From assembly GCF_964204645.1 (NCBI RefSeq), contig NC_134034.1, positions 1,706,072 to 1,770,071 of the forward strand: a stretch of 64,000 nt of DNA, read 5' to 3'. Below the pieces are notes generated by a model, which saw nothing but the letters and a program-made list of their open reading frames with translations, ran no database searches and was not told the origin of the DNA. Below are positions 1-12,051 of this stretch, one piece after another. Made by a program: the position numbers and the translations under genes. Every line of letters begins with the position of its first letter. Within the stretch, counting starts at the first letter, position 1. This DNA comes from Tubulanus polymorphus. Lineage: Eukaryota; Nemertea; Palaeonemertea; Tubulaniformes; Tubulanidae.

Positions 1-1000
1 CAATTTCTGTTTTTAGATTAAGTCGAAAATATTCAGAGAAAAAAATAAGACGAACTGCATTGAATATAACAAGAATATTACTCACCGCCGCCGCTAAGGG
101 GCGTTCTTTATTTCGATGATGAAATCAGCAAAGAATCAGTAAAATGTATCTTATCAACTCGCATTCTTCGAAACGACGGACAAAAATAGGCTCTTTTAAA
201 GATTTAATATTTTGATGAACTTCTCATCAACGATAATCATTAAGACAACATACAATTTCTAGGATTTAGTATTTTTTAACAACGAATTTAAGTAAACGTA
301 ATGATGTTGAGAATATGAAGTTTTTTAATTAATTACTGAATACAAATTGTCGCTTAGAGAATTATCTATTCTACACACATCGAGGGGCCTAGGAATGATA
401 GAATAGTGATGTTCTGAATTTTTCAAGAATAAATGATTTCTACTATTTTTACTCCATATATAGCTCTACGTCTTGCGAACACTTTACCGCTAGTTCTAAG
501 CCTTTTGCAAAATCTTTTTTTTTCTGGCTCTCAATCTTCGTGAAATTTGTTTTTTTCGTAAGTTAACTTACGTTTTCACTAGTTCTAAATCATCGTGAAA
601 TCATTGCTTTTTCGCTGATTCTAAATCTTTGTAAAATTGTTTTTTCGCCAGTTCTAAAATTTCATGAAATTTCATTTTTCGTTAGTTCGAAATCTTTGTA
701 AAAATGCCTTTCCTTCACTAATTCTAAATCGATCTACAACACTAAAATCTGTAAATCTAAAATTACGTCTAATAAAAGTTCGGTAATATTTTTTTTCGAA
801 TTTCTAATAAATCACGTGGTCAGTACTAATTCTATACTTGCCCCAAATTAGTTCTTTTTTCTAAATCCAAACGCGGCTTATTCATCGGAATATCCCACAA
901 GTCACTATTCCGGAAGTCGGGTTGTTCTTACCGCCGGCCGCAGTCCAACGCTAATCACCTATCACGCGGTTCCGGACATCCGTGCGCACCGGAAGTATTT
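1..1000. other. AT-rich intergenic stretch, no gene seen
   Basis: No credible coding region. Between about 486 and 735 there is a degenerate tandem pattern of roughly 50 bp built on AGTTCTAAATC followed by a T-rich stretch. It is too diverged to delimit well. Confidence 0.4.
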
Positions 1001-1003
1001 ATT
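998..1003 (-). other. Candidate poly(A) signal of the neuropeptide-type gene
   Basis: TTTATT on the plus strand reads AATAAA on the minus strand, about 220 nt past the stop codon at 1224-1226. It is the first exact match downstream. No transcript evidence. Confidence 0.4.
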
Positions 1004-1223
1004 ATTCGTTACCTTCAAAATGTTTTTCTAAATTTTCCGAGTTTTCTTTCCAAACTTTTTTTTTACATTTTCCAAGTTTGTAACATTTCTTCGCGTTACA
1101 AAAACACATGAGATATTGATAGTAATCATTATAACAGTAATAATAATAATCATAATAATAATAATTATGATGAACTGATAGTAATTTCGGTACTCGTCGT
1201 GGCTTTAATTTTCTGCTTTAGAG

Positions 1224-1918
1224 TTAATCGTGCCAGGTCTGATAGCGGGTCGGAGCGCCGTCGAATCCGTCCGCGGTTTGGGCGCCGAATCGCAGCGGGC
1301 GGGCGAAATAGTTCTTCCACTGTTGCATACGCGCGTTACCGCCGGCCCCGAAACTGCCCTTGCCGCCGCCGAAACGTTTCCGCAAAATCGCTTTCTTCCA
1401 TTTTTGAAACTTGCCGTCCGAGTCGGATTCGAACCCGCTATCGCCCGCGCCGAAACTGCGTTTCTTGTTCCAATTTTGGAATTTGGTATCGGATCCGAAC
1501 GCCTCGTCGCCGCCGGCGAAACCGCGTTTCCTCTTCCAACTCTGGAACTTGTCGGCATCGGAGTTTGCGAAAATCTCGCTCAAATCGTCGCCGGCGAACG
1601 CTCGTTTTTTATTCCAATTTTGAAACGGGTGGGCGGCTCCGAAAACCGACCCTTCATCGGCGTCGAGGCCGGCACGTTTTTTCTTCTTCCACGCTTGGAA
1701 CTTGCCGTGACCCCCCGTGAAGCTGTCATCGGCCTTGTCGTTATCGGCGAAATTTCGTTTTTCCAATGTTGTAAGTTAGCGTGGGACGATCCGCCGTGGA
1801 ATTCCTGATCGTCTGCTCCGAAGTTACGCTTCTCGGCCGCAGCGGCAGACGACTCGACCACAACGACCACGATTAAAAACAGTACAACGCTTAAATTCAC
1901 GAATTGCCAACTCACCAT
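1224..1918 (-). CDS. Neuropeptide-type precursor with eight (F/L/M/Y)-Q-x-W repeats; apparent 1-nt frameshift
   Basis: Predicted secreted prohormone of about 231 residues if one base is restored. The start at 1918 opens a classic signal peptide: a hydrophobic Leu/Ile/Val run at residues 11-21, a short Ala run at 25-28, and the first Lys-Arg at 30-31. Behind it lie eight segments separated by KR, KKR or KRKR, each with Gln-x-Trp near its C-terminus: LQHW, FQAW, FQNW, FQSW, FQNW, FQKW, MQQW, YQTW. Many segments begin N/A/G/S-F and are rich in Gly, Asp and Ala. The frame changes inside a five-T run (1758-1762) at the junction of peptides 1 and 2; with six bases the first repeat would end W-K-K-R like its neighbours. 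Repeated peptides between dibasic sites are the hallmark of neuropeptide precursors. I do not recognise the family; molluscan feeding-circuit-activating peptides are a weak alternative (Trp before Lys-Arg). No C-terminal amidation Gly is evident. Confidence 0.75.
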
Positions 1919-1958
1919 TGTTACGTATTGTTACGTGATGCACGTACGAACTTTTACG

Positions 1959-1965
1959 TTATATA
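1959..1965 (-). promoter_or_regulatory. TATA-like box upstream of the neuropeptide-type gene
   Basis: TATATAA on the minus strand, about 41-47 nt upstream of the start codon at 1918. A start site about 30 nt downstream would leave a 5' UTR of only about 12 nt, so this box may instead serve a longer transcript or be fortuitous in AT-rich DNA. Confidence 0.3.
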
Positions 1966-1989
1966 AATATGTACAAAAACGTAGGTTTT

Positions 1990-2280
1990 TGACGTTAAAA
2001 GCGTTCAGTCCAGTTGAGTCGCTAGTTACGCTTTGTAGAGCGTTTTTGCTGACGTTATATGCGTTGACGTTTAAACGTAGTTAAACTAGCGTTGTTATAA
2101 TCAAACGACACAGCACGTTGACGTTAGAACGTTAGACGCCGTCGCGGACTCTCTATCTCTACGTGACGTTACTTTACGTCGCGATTATATACCTACGTAT
2201 CTCGTCTGCTCCGCTGCGCTTGATCGTCACGTGATAGGTCAACTTGCCGCAACGACTCGCGTTACGTTGGCGGTTGACGT
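1990..2280. promoter_or_regulatory. Cluster of six TGACGT (CRE half-site) motifs
   Basis: TGACGT occurs at 1990, 2050, 2065, 2119, 2164 and 2275, directly upstream of the minus-strand prohormone gene. A palindromic TCACGTGA lies at 2227-2234. TGACGT is the core half-site bound by CREB/ATF bZIP factors. One 6-mer would be expected by chance about 0.15 times in this length on both strands. Confidence 0.4.
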
Positions 2281-2927
2281 GTTAGAAACTTTCTCCCGCT
2301 CTTAGACTGGCGTCCGGATAATTATAGACCGGTGTCCAGACATAGACTGGTATCCTCATATAGTCTCCTGACAGAATGATCGGTTATCCTGATGCTTAAA
2401 GACTGATCTCTCACAAATTGAGACCGGAGATAAATAGACGGGTTCCCGACGACTCGTAGACTGGTGTCCATTTGAATGAGAGCAATGTAGATTTCTATAC
2501 AAGCAAAAATTTCCACCACGAGTGAAAAGAAAACATTTAGAATATTTTGGATCCGGCGCCAATTTGGTGATTTTATCACTAGGAATTGTGCGAAGACTGT
2601 TTTCTAAGATTCTACCCTTCCATCCATCCATGTGCTGGGTTTTTTCGCAATTTCTACAAATTGTATTTGGTAACGGGACGCGCTTATTGCTGGTGGTGGT
2701 TTTTTTTCTGTTTCATTGTACGGTATCACTGTGTGTAGTGCGGCCGAGGGTGCAATATATGATTGTTTCACCGATCGATCTACAACAGACGAGTTTAGAA
2801 TACTTATTATATTTTTACATGTTATTTTCAATACACAATTCACTTCCTCTCTCACTTCCTGTTCCCTCTCTCCCTCTCACTGTTTCCGGCTTCCTCCTCA
2901 CTGTTTCCCGCCCCCTCTCTCCCCCTC

Positions 2928-3357
<430 letters not shown>

Positions 3358-3608
3358 TCTCCCTCTCACTCTCCCTCTCCCTCTCCCTCTCCCTCTCTCT
3401 CCCTCTCCCTCTCCCCCTCTCACTCTCCCTCTTCCTCTCACTCCATCTCGCCCTCTCACTCTCACTCTTTCCCCTTTTATTTCCTAATCTCAGCTAAACT
3501 ATCCCTCATGTCCCATCCGTTTTCTTCCCACTCAACCCGAATTCTCTCCCTCCCTCCCTCTCTCTATATCTCTCTCCCTCCCTCCCTCTCTCTATATCTC
3601 TCAATTGT

Positions 3609-6145
3609 ATATTCCTAGCATCATTCAAGCGCAGTAGTGAAGGATTCCAGTAGATTTCCCAGTTGAGTTCCGATCATAGAACCGTACATGGTTTATGTTG
3701 TTATATATGCGCGGTGAACAGTGTTTTTTTTCGACTGACTTTGATGAGTTAATTGTGAGAAAGACCACGCGTAGGAATTGGCCGCCGCTCCCCGGATATA
3801 CATATCTATTTTGTTAATGAAACAAGTAAAACAACTTGGCGCTTTGAAAAATGACAAAATATATGCTTAACATCATATAAATTACCCAATATTAAGGAAC
3901 AACAAAGTCGTTTTGGATCTGAATATATCGATGATTGAATCGAGTTGACCGGTAACCAGTCTATTAGTTCCACATATTCGGTGAAAAAAACATTCGCAAC
4001 GGACTTATTTTGACGAAGCTTTGCCTAAAACTGTAGAACCGGAAGTCTTTGTTGTGAATGAAATGTGAATGAAAGCCAACTGTTTTATTATGTGATGACA
4101 CGATTCGTTTTTTTCGCAACGCCCTCTCGTGTTATCGACAGGTGTAACTTTCTTTCCTATATCGGACAAAAGCAGATAGGAAAATAGACACGGCTGGTGG
4201 AGTTTGTTTCATATATCCCGGACAACGGGACAACTACTAAAGTCTTCGTTAATAAATCCGTAGGCGAGTCTTACCCGTAGCTTCCCCTTCCAGTCGGAAC
4301 CCGCAACATGTGTGCGTGCATGCATGCGTGATAGAGTGCGTGATAACGCAACCCGATATGATATCAAACCACGTGACGCCGCCGATTCGCGATCAATTTC
4401 AAATTCGGCGTTTAATGAATAACAACAACACGTGATGACGTCATCGATGACTCGGTGTCGCTTTTGAAATTGAACAATAACAAAAAGTTTCTCGAGAGAT
4501 AAGTTAATTCGCCTTCACTCGACTGTGGCAGGCGAGGATTGGGGATCCGACGCCGGAATGCGATTCGGGTGATTGAGGTCAGCTGCACGCTTACCTTGTT
4601 GTACGCGACTCGGGTTCGAATCCCGAATTCGGGACGCATTTTTGAACTCGATACAAGATGGTTTTTTACGGTTATTTCAAACTCTCTTCTCAAAGTCTTC
4701 CCTTATTTTCATCACTTAATCACACAGCACACATTCCTATTACGCTTTTGGTTCTGGGGGTACCTTCTTTCCGACCCCAGATTTTTAGAAATCTTTGCCG
4801 TCATCAACCTATATCGCAGCGAATCGGTTATCAGTTCCTCCGATATCCACTAGGGGGCGATAGTCTCAGTACACCAAACAGCCACGAGGGTAACGCGTTT
4901 ATCAAAACAATCTATACTCAATTAGTACAGTCGATATCCGCTAGGGGGATAGATTAATACATCTGAAGACTCGATCGCTAGTTATCTGAAGAATCGATTA
5001 GTACCGCTGACTGTAGCTAGGGGGCTCTGGTAATTGTTAATAAAGAGAATAAAGATTTTCATAATGAAAGCTACCGGATATCCGGTCTAGCCGGTAATTC
5101 GTGGTGGTGATTGAATAAATTAAGCATTAGAAACGAGGCTGGTCACGTGACTACGGAGCGAGTTCAGATTGGTCTTTGATGAAAGGAAAAAAGCAAGAAA
5201 TGAACAGAAAATTGTCGCAATTCTACAAGAGCTAGGACCAAGAACAAGCTTCCAAACAATTTAAAGATATTTTATTTGCTATCGGTTATTTCATATTTTC
5301 AATTCAAACTTTACTGTTTTTAGATAATGAAATTAAACTTTTACTCTGCATATCTGAAGAGACTTACATGAAGCCTTTTCTCACTGTGGTATCATCACAA
5401 ACAAACAAATGGTTTTGATAAATAAATCCATGAAACCACGCATAATATATAATAATCCTGTTTGTCCGTTATTCATGTTTCTAGCTTAAGGATTTCATGA
5501 AATTCGACTATGTGAAATCGTGTAATCTGTAAAATCAAATATTATATTACATCTTATATTCACTCTTAGGTTTGGAGAAGGGAGAGCGGGCGACGGGGTT
5601 AAAAGGTAAGACGTTGATAAGACTTGTCGGTATGAAAGGTAAGTATATCGCTCTGAGATGAAACGATACGATACACGCGCGCGGTTAGTGTAACCAACGG
5701 CTGAACGCAGCAGACGCGATCAAAGAACACGTGTTTATCTCAGGTAATTACTAAAGGTAAGACCTTTAGGGTGATAAGCGAATTGTGTGACTTATCAGAC
5801 GACGCAGAGACGAGTCGGTCGGCTGTTTTGTGTTTTATCAGTTGCTTACCAGGTGTGTGTTCGTCGCCTGTGTTGATTGAGCTTATCAGCCGGCGAAGCT
5901 GTGGTCAAACACGACCACAAACTTACCGCCATCCTGTAACCTTTGCTGATTGGCTGTTACTCACTGAGCGATTGCATTGTGGGGGCGAAGTGCGTGGTTG
6001 TATCCGGGTTCTCAACCGTGACGTAAAGGATTTTGTATTCGTCCCCACAAAAAAAATGTCAGTGCACGTCATGCAGCTTGGATCCTTCCTACCAATTCAC
6101 TGTTTTTAAAGCGTGAAGTCTTTGAATAATCTTTATGAAAAAGAT
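3609..6145. other. Intergenic stretch without a supported gene
   Basis: Only short, uncharacteristic open frames. Three loosely similar CTAGGGGG-containing segments lie between about 4848 and 5030, and one tRNA-like SINE candidate near 4.6 kb. The 112-codon frame at 5771-6109 resembles nothing I recognise, and its end lies in sequence duplicated downstream of another tRNA copy. Confidence 0.4.
4548..4640 (+). repeat. Possible tRNA-derived SINE head
   Basis: GGGTTCGAATCCC at about 4611-4623 is a perfect Pol III B box inside a 5-bp T-arm-like stem. GGTGATTGAGGTC about 45 nt upstream is a weak A-box candidate. The acceptor and anticodon arms do not fold, so this is not a functional tRNA. A SINE head or tRNA pseudogene is possible. 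Confidence 0.25.
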
Positions 6146-6217
6146 CTCCCCGGCCGGGAATCGAACCCGGGTCTCGCACGTGACAGGCGCGGATACTCAC
6201 CACTATACTACCGAGGA
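6146..6217 (-). tRNA. tRNA-Asp (GTC), copy 1
   Basis: 72-nt cloverleaf on the minus strand. The acceptor arm TCCTCGG pairs with CCGGGGA (one G-U wobble), discriminator is G, anticodon loop is CTGTCAC with anticodon GTC, and the T-arm contains GGTTCGATTCC. A minus-strand T5 run follows at about 6139-6143 as Pol III terminator. The 72 nt are identical to the copies at 11980 and 17073. Confidence 0.95.
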
Positions 6218-8008
6218 CTGTTGTTGCATTTTCCAATCAGTCTTCCAACATTTTGCAATCAGACTTTAAACAAACTTTAACTCAGTATTTGACACCAACT
6301 CAGGGTAGAATTTTACCAGTCTCAACTTTGCCGCAGTTAAGAGACATAATGTATTTCCCGAATAGAAAACGGCCAATACAATGAAATGCGCAAAATTTTC
6401 AAAATCCAAAAATTGTGCTATGTCTTTATCTAGGTCAACGAATGCTAATGACGTCATACCAAAGCGAGCAAAGAGCTTTTCTGTAAAGATATTTCTTCTG
6501 TTTGGAAAAATAGAAACAAAACTCGGAGGCAAAGAAAGACTGCAGATAATAAAGACGATGTTTTCGATTGGAACGCGAGCAGGTGAACTGTTACATTCGT
6601 CGTTTCAGTTCTTTGATTAGCATTTTAGCAAGAGTATATTTTCCTGTTCGTTCGGCGGGGCATAAAATGCGAACTAACAAAACGGTTCGACGAGCAGGAT
6701 TAGTGACGCGCCGCTGGAGAATGGCAGCTCAGACTGACGCAATTCAAACTCGATTACCAGTGCTGGAATTCGCTGAATTTTATTTAAGAATTGGCCAGCG
6801 AACGATCGAAATTCTCTTTGCTATGTTTTTTTCAAATTTCAAATATCTCGACCGTTACCAGATGAACCATTCTAGCAGCAGACGGTAAGCTACCGAAACA
6901 CTCGAAGTGAAGACTTTTACTATCGTTGTAAACAACTAAGCGAAGAAATGAAATAAATTTCAGAAATCTCCGCTAGTTCCAAATGCTAATGGCGTTCGGC
7001 GATTAATCAACGCACGTACAGAACTCTCTCAGTGCACGCTGATTAAGTAGAAGTTAATTGGTTTTTATTATTGAAATTTACGGATATTTCTCGGATGCAA
7101 GAGACGGCATCTCACAGTCGGCTCCGGCGACGACGATGTCGAAATTACGAACAATTTTTCACGCGACAAAATTTAACATCGTAAAATAAACGCGATCACT
7201 TCCGGTTCGTCTGTCATCGCTTAAAACGGTTTTAATTGTTGTACCTCAATGATGTTGTTACCAATAGCGACTAGAATTATGCAGACGTGGATTGAATATA
7301 TAACCTAAACTTAACAACGATTTTTCCTATCTAAAGCCCAATGGTCGGATTTAAGATTATAAATAATCAGTATTTAGATAGATTTCTTCGCAGTTAGATC
7401 TGTAAAGTCAGTGCACAGCGTTTTGTCACTTTTCCAGATATTCTACCGCACAAAAATTTGATAATCAGTTCAAAACTTCGATCGATAATGATCTAATCCA
7501 AGAATCAGTATGAGGAAAAAACTATGACTTAGTGTTCGTCACGCCGTCTGGTGGGATTGCGGTAACCAATCATTCGAGCTTTTTGGTGAAGTTATTTGCG
7601 CCAGTGTACACGGCACGTGATGTTGTTATCAGCTCTACGAAATTCCAACGATTAAAATTCCAATCCCTGATCTCTGTAGTTTCAAACGGAATTCCAGTCG
7701 GAATGCTCGGAATTCACGACTCGGACGAGACACTCAACGATGAAATATTTCAAGATGTTTACGATATTTCAACGCTTAATCATCTTGCTGGTCGATGCGA
7801 CGCGATTGGTCTCTATTAATTAACCAAGATTAAACCGATCTTTACGATGTTTATGGCATATCGCATACCTGCCGCAGATTGTGAGGTTGGTTCATCATCG
7901 AGAAGGATCAGTGCTGCTGCTAGAATTGGGTTCACTAAAAACCCAATGAGTTTGATACTTTTGTACCTGGTAATCTTTGTGTTCTAAGCTTTTCACTCGT
8001 TACTACAG
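6218..8008. other. Intergenic stretch, no supported gene
   Basis: Short frames on both strands show no family features, no signal peptide and no repeat structure. I see nothing assignable here. Confidence 0.35.
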
Positions 8009-8535
8009 GAGAGAGGAGAGAGAGGGAGAGGGGAAAGAGAGAGAGGGAGAGGGGAAAGAGAGAGAGGGGAGAGAGAGGGAGAGGGGAGAGGCGAGAGAGA
8101 GGGAGAGGGGAAAGAGAGAGAGGGGAGAGAGAGGGAGAGGGGAGAGGGAGGGATGGAGAGAGAAGAGATTGAGAGTCAGGCTGGGCGAGAGCGAGTGGGA
8201 TGCAGAGAGGGAGGAGAGTGGTGAGATGGGAGAGGGGAAAGATAGAGAGGGGAAGAGAGAGAGGGAGAGGGGAAAGATAGAGAGGGGAAGAGAGAGAGGG
8301 AGAGGGGAGAGGGGAAAGAGAGAGAGAGGGAGAGGGGAGAGGGATGGATGGAGGGAGGGAGAGAGGAGATTGTGAGTCGGGCTGGGAGAGAGCGAGTGAG
8401 ATGCAGAGAGGTTGGAGAGTGGTGAGATGGGAGAGAGGCATCGAGAGAGGCAGAGAAGGTGACAGGACGAGAGAGGGAGAATCGGGAGAGGCATATAGCA
8501 GAAGGTGGAAGATCGAGAGACGGGAGTGAGGGGGT
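8009..8535. repeat. AG-rich imperfect minisatellite
   Basis: Units around GAGAGAGGGAGAGGGGAAA are repeated with variation. A longer unit containing GAGAGCGAGTGGGATGCAGAG recurs near 8190 and 8390, indicating a higher-order duplication of about 200 bp. Confidence 0.85.
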
Positions 8536-9328
8536 GATTAGTGATATTTTATTCATTAAGCGTCACATCTTTTCATCTCTGTCCTAATTAGAAGACTCAC
8601 AGCAGATAAACTAGCAATTCGCAAAGATCGTCTGATTAATCGAAACTACGTAGTCGCAGACGATTTGTATCATTATATAGAGAGAGACGGAAATACGTCA
8701 TACAGTCAAACACCACCAGCATCTTGAAGAGAGAGAGTGAGAGATGTATGGCTGGCTAGCCGACTGGCTAGGTAGAGATGATGACTTTGACTACCTTTTT
8801 CTGCATTGGGAACATGGGTCCTCGTTATATATTCAAAGGTAATTCATTTCTCCAGGGTGCTGGCAACATTTCAAAGGTTGCGGTCGAGATTAACTATTTA
8901 ATAGGGTAAGTCTTGGAAAAAACAAGATCAGCGCTATAGTGACAAGCGGTTTCGAGTCCTGCTGGTTACTGATAGTGTGCTGGTATAACACTTCGAAGGC
9001 CGCGCTCCCGTCGTGCAGAGGTATGAACACGATCCAATCGGGATAGTCTCGGGAAACCAACATCCGAACGAAATGAAATTAAATCAAGCAAGAAACATTC
9101 ATGGTGCCCCACCCTTGTCTAAAGTAAACTTTTTTCAGACAGTACGCGCAATGCCATGACTGTATTTCAATTATCTCTATTCGGATGAAATATTATCACT
9201 ATTTCTCAAAACTTCTTGTTATCATTTTTACCTTTTACGATATGATTTTCGTAATTTTATACGTACGTAAAACGGAAGAGTCTCTCCGCTTTTAGATATC
9301 ATTACGTGACAATCGAGTTTAGAAAGTT

Positions 9329-10504
<1,176 letters not shown>

Positions 10505-10845
10505 GACAGTGCAAGGTACCCCGAACTACCCGGATGACAGTGCAAGGTACCCCGAACTACCCGGATGACAGTGCAAGGTGCCCCGAACTACCCGGATGAC
10601 AGCGCAAGGTGCCCTGAACTACCCGGATGACAGTGCAAGATGCCCCTCAAAACGCGCATGACAGTGCAAGGTACCCCGAACTACCCGGATGACAGCGCAA
10701 GGTGCTCCGACCTACCCGGATGACAGCGCAAGGTGCCCTGAACTACCCGGATGACAGCGCGAGGTGCCCTGAACTACCCGGATGACAGTGCAAGGTGCCC
10801 TGAACTACCCGGATGACAGCGCAAGGTGCCCCTCTAAACGCGTAT
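10505..10845. repeat. 31-bp tandem repeat, 11 copies
   Basis: Eleven units in exact 31-bp register from 10505 to 10845, each starting GACAGTGCAAGGT or GACAGCGCAAGGT and ending in CTACCCGGAT. Units 5 and 11 carry a variant tail (CCCCTCAAAACGCGCAT and CCCCTCTAAACGCGTAT). Confidence 0.97.
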
Positions 10846-11979
10846 GAGTTTTTACAGTTTCTAAATTCCTAAATTATGCTCGAAAATTTTGGAAAACGAA
10901 CTAATTTAAGTAAAAGTTCCACCGAGAACTCGCTGTGTAAACTGGGTCGGTAGTTTTCAATTTCCCCATTCCTCAATTTCCCGACTGTGTCCAGCGGTGA
11001 ACGTGTGATTATATGTACATCGTTTATATCAGTAATATACAATCAGACAATTAATCAATATTTTTCCGGTTATGATAGGATTTTTATGCGCGATTCGCGA
11101 CCGCAACTTTTTCCGATCGTCGATTTACACCGACATTACGAAAAACTAACGGCGGAAATAAGATAAATTAACCCTTCACACGTCGATGAATACAGTCGGC
11201 TAGCGGCGCGCGGCGTGGGTCAGTAATAGTTTATCTGCCAGCGAACGAACGAGCGATCGGGCTTAATCAAATACCTTGTGCTTTCTCATAAAAAAGAAAG
11301 CCGCCGCCGGCCATTACACCGTGAACAATACTCTAGCGCGGTAAGAAAGTGACGGTGATGTTTTCTGCGGTTTGGCCGTGGTTTGACGTGGTCATTTGTC
11401 AAGTTTTGACCGATAAATTCTACCGCGCTGTCGTGGCGATATTTACTAGCATGCTGCAGCTGGACATCGGTCAGCAGAGAACCGAGCGATCGCGCGCCGC
11501 GTCTAATGATGTTATTTGCTTCGACCGTGAAATGATCGGAAAATTAAGGGAAACTGACATGCCGCATCTGGGGACATAATCCAGCTTCTCTGACGGATAC
11601 AGCGCCGCGGTGGCCAGTCGGTTACATTTAACAAGGGGTAATATGTCAAACCATCGCCTCGGTGTTCACCGCAACGCGAATTTTTTTCTACCTCCATCTC
11701 ATTCCGAAAAGAAAATGAATTATACCAGATCTTTAATTAACGACGTCGATAGATGATGGTAGAAAAGATGTGGAATCCCCTTATGACGTCATTATCATGT
11801 TCGGATCTATAGATCGTCTGAATTGCTTTTGTCCGTCATGTCACAGGTTGTTATGAAGGCAATTCGATTTAATATGTATGAATGCGAAGTCAATTCAATT
11901 CGAGCTTAGGTCATTGTGTTGTCTTTGTGACGTTGAGCAATGGTCATTTTGTAAAGAATTCCAACCTATTGGTCATCAG
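10846..11979. other. Intergenic stretch, no supported gene
   Basis: The part from about 11090 to 11600 is richer in CG dinucleotides than its surroundings and could be a regulatory region. The 76-codon frame at 11349-11579 is not recognisable. Confidence 0.3.
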
Positions 11980-12051
11980 TCCTCGGTAGTATAGTGGTGA
12001 GTATCCGCGCCTGTCACGTGCGAGACCCGGGTTCGATTCCCGGCCGGGGAG
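11980..12051 (+). tRNA. tRNA-Asp (GTC), copy 2
   Basis: 72 nt, identical to the copies at 6146 (minus) and 17073 (plus), with anticodon GTC in loop CTGTCAC, an intact B box GGTTCGATTCC and the acceptor pairing intact. A T5 terminator follows at about 12056. Confidence 0.95.

Noticed and set aside
1915-1924. ATG|GTGAGT at the prohormone start as a splice donor
   Set aside because: It matches the donor consensus, but the frame past it encodes a good signal peptide followed by the first peptide, so it is read as coding.
5771-6109. 112-codon plus-strand frame
   Set aside because: No domain, signal peptide or family resemblance. Its 3' end lies in sequence duplicated beside another tRNA gene.
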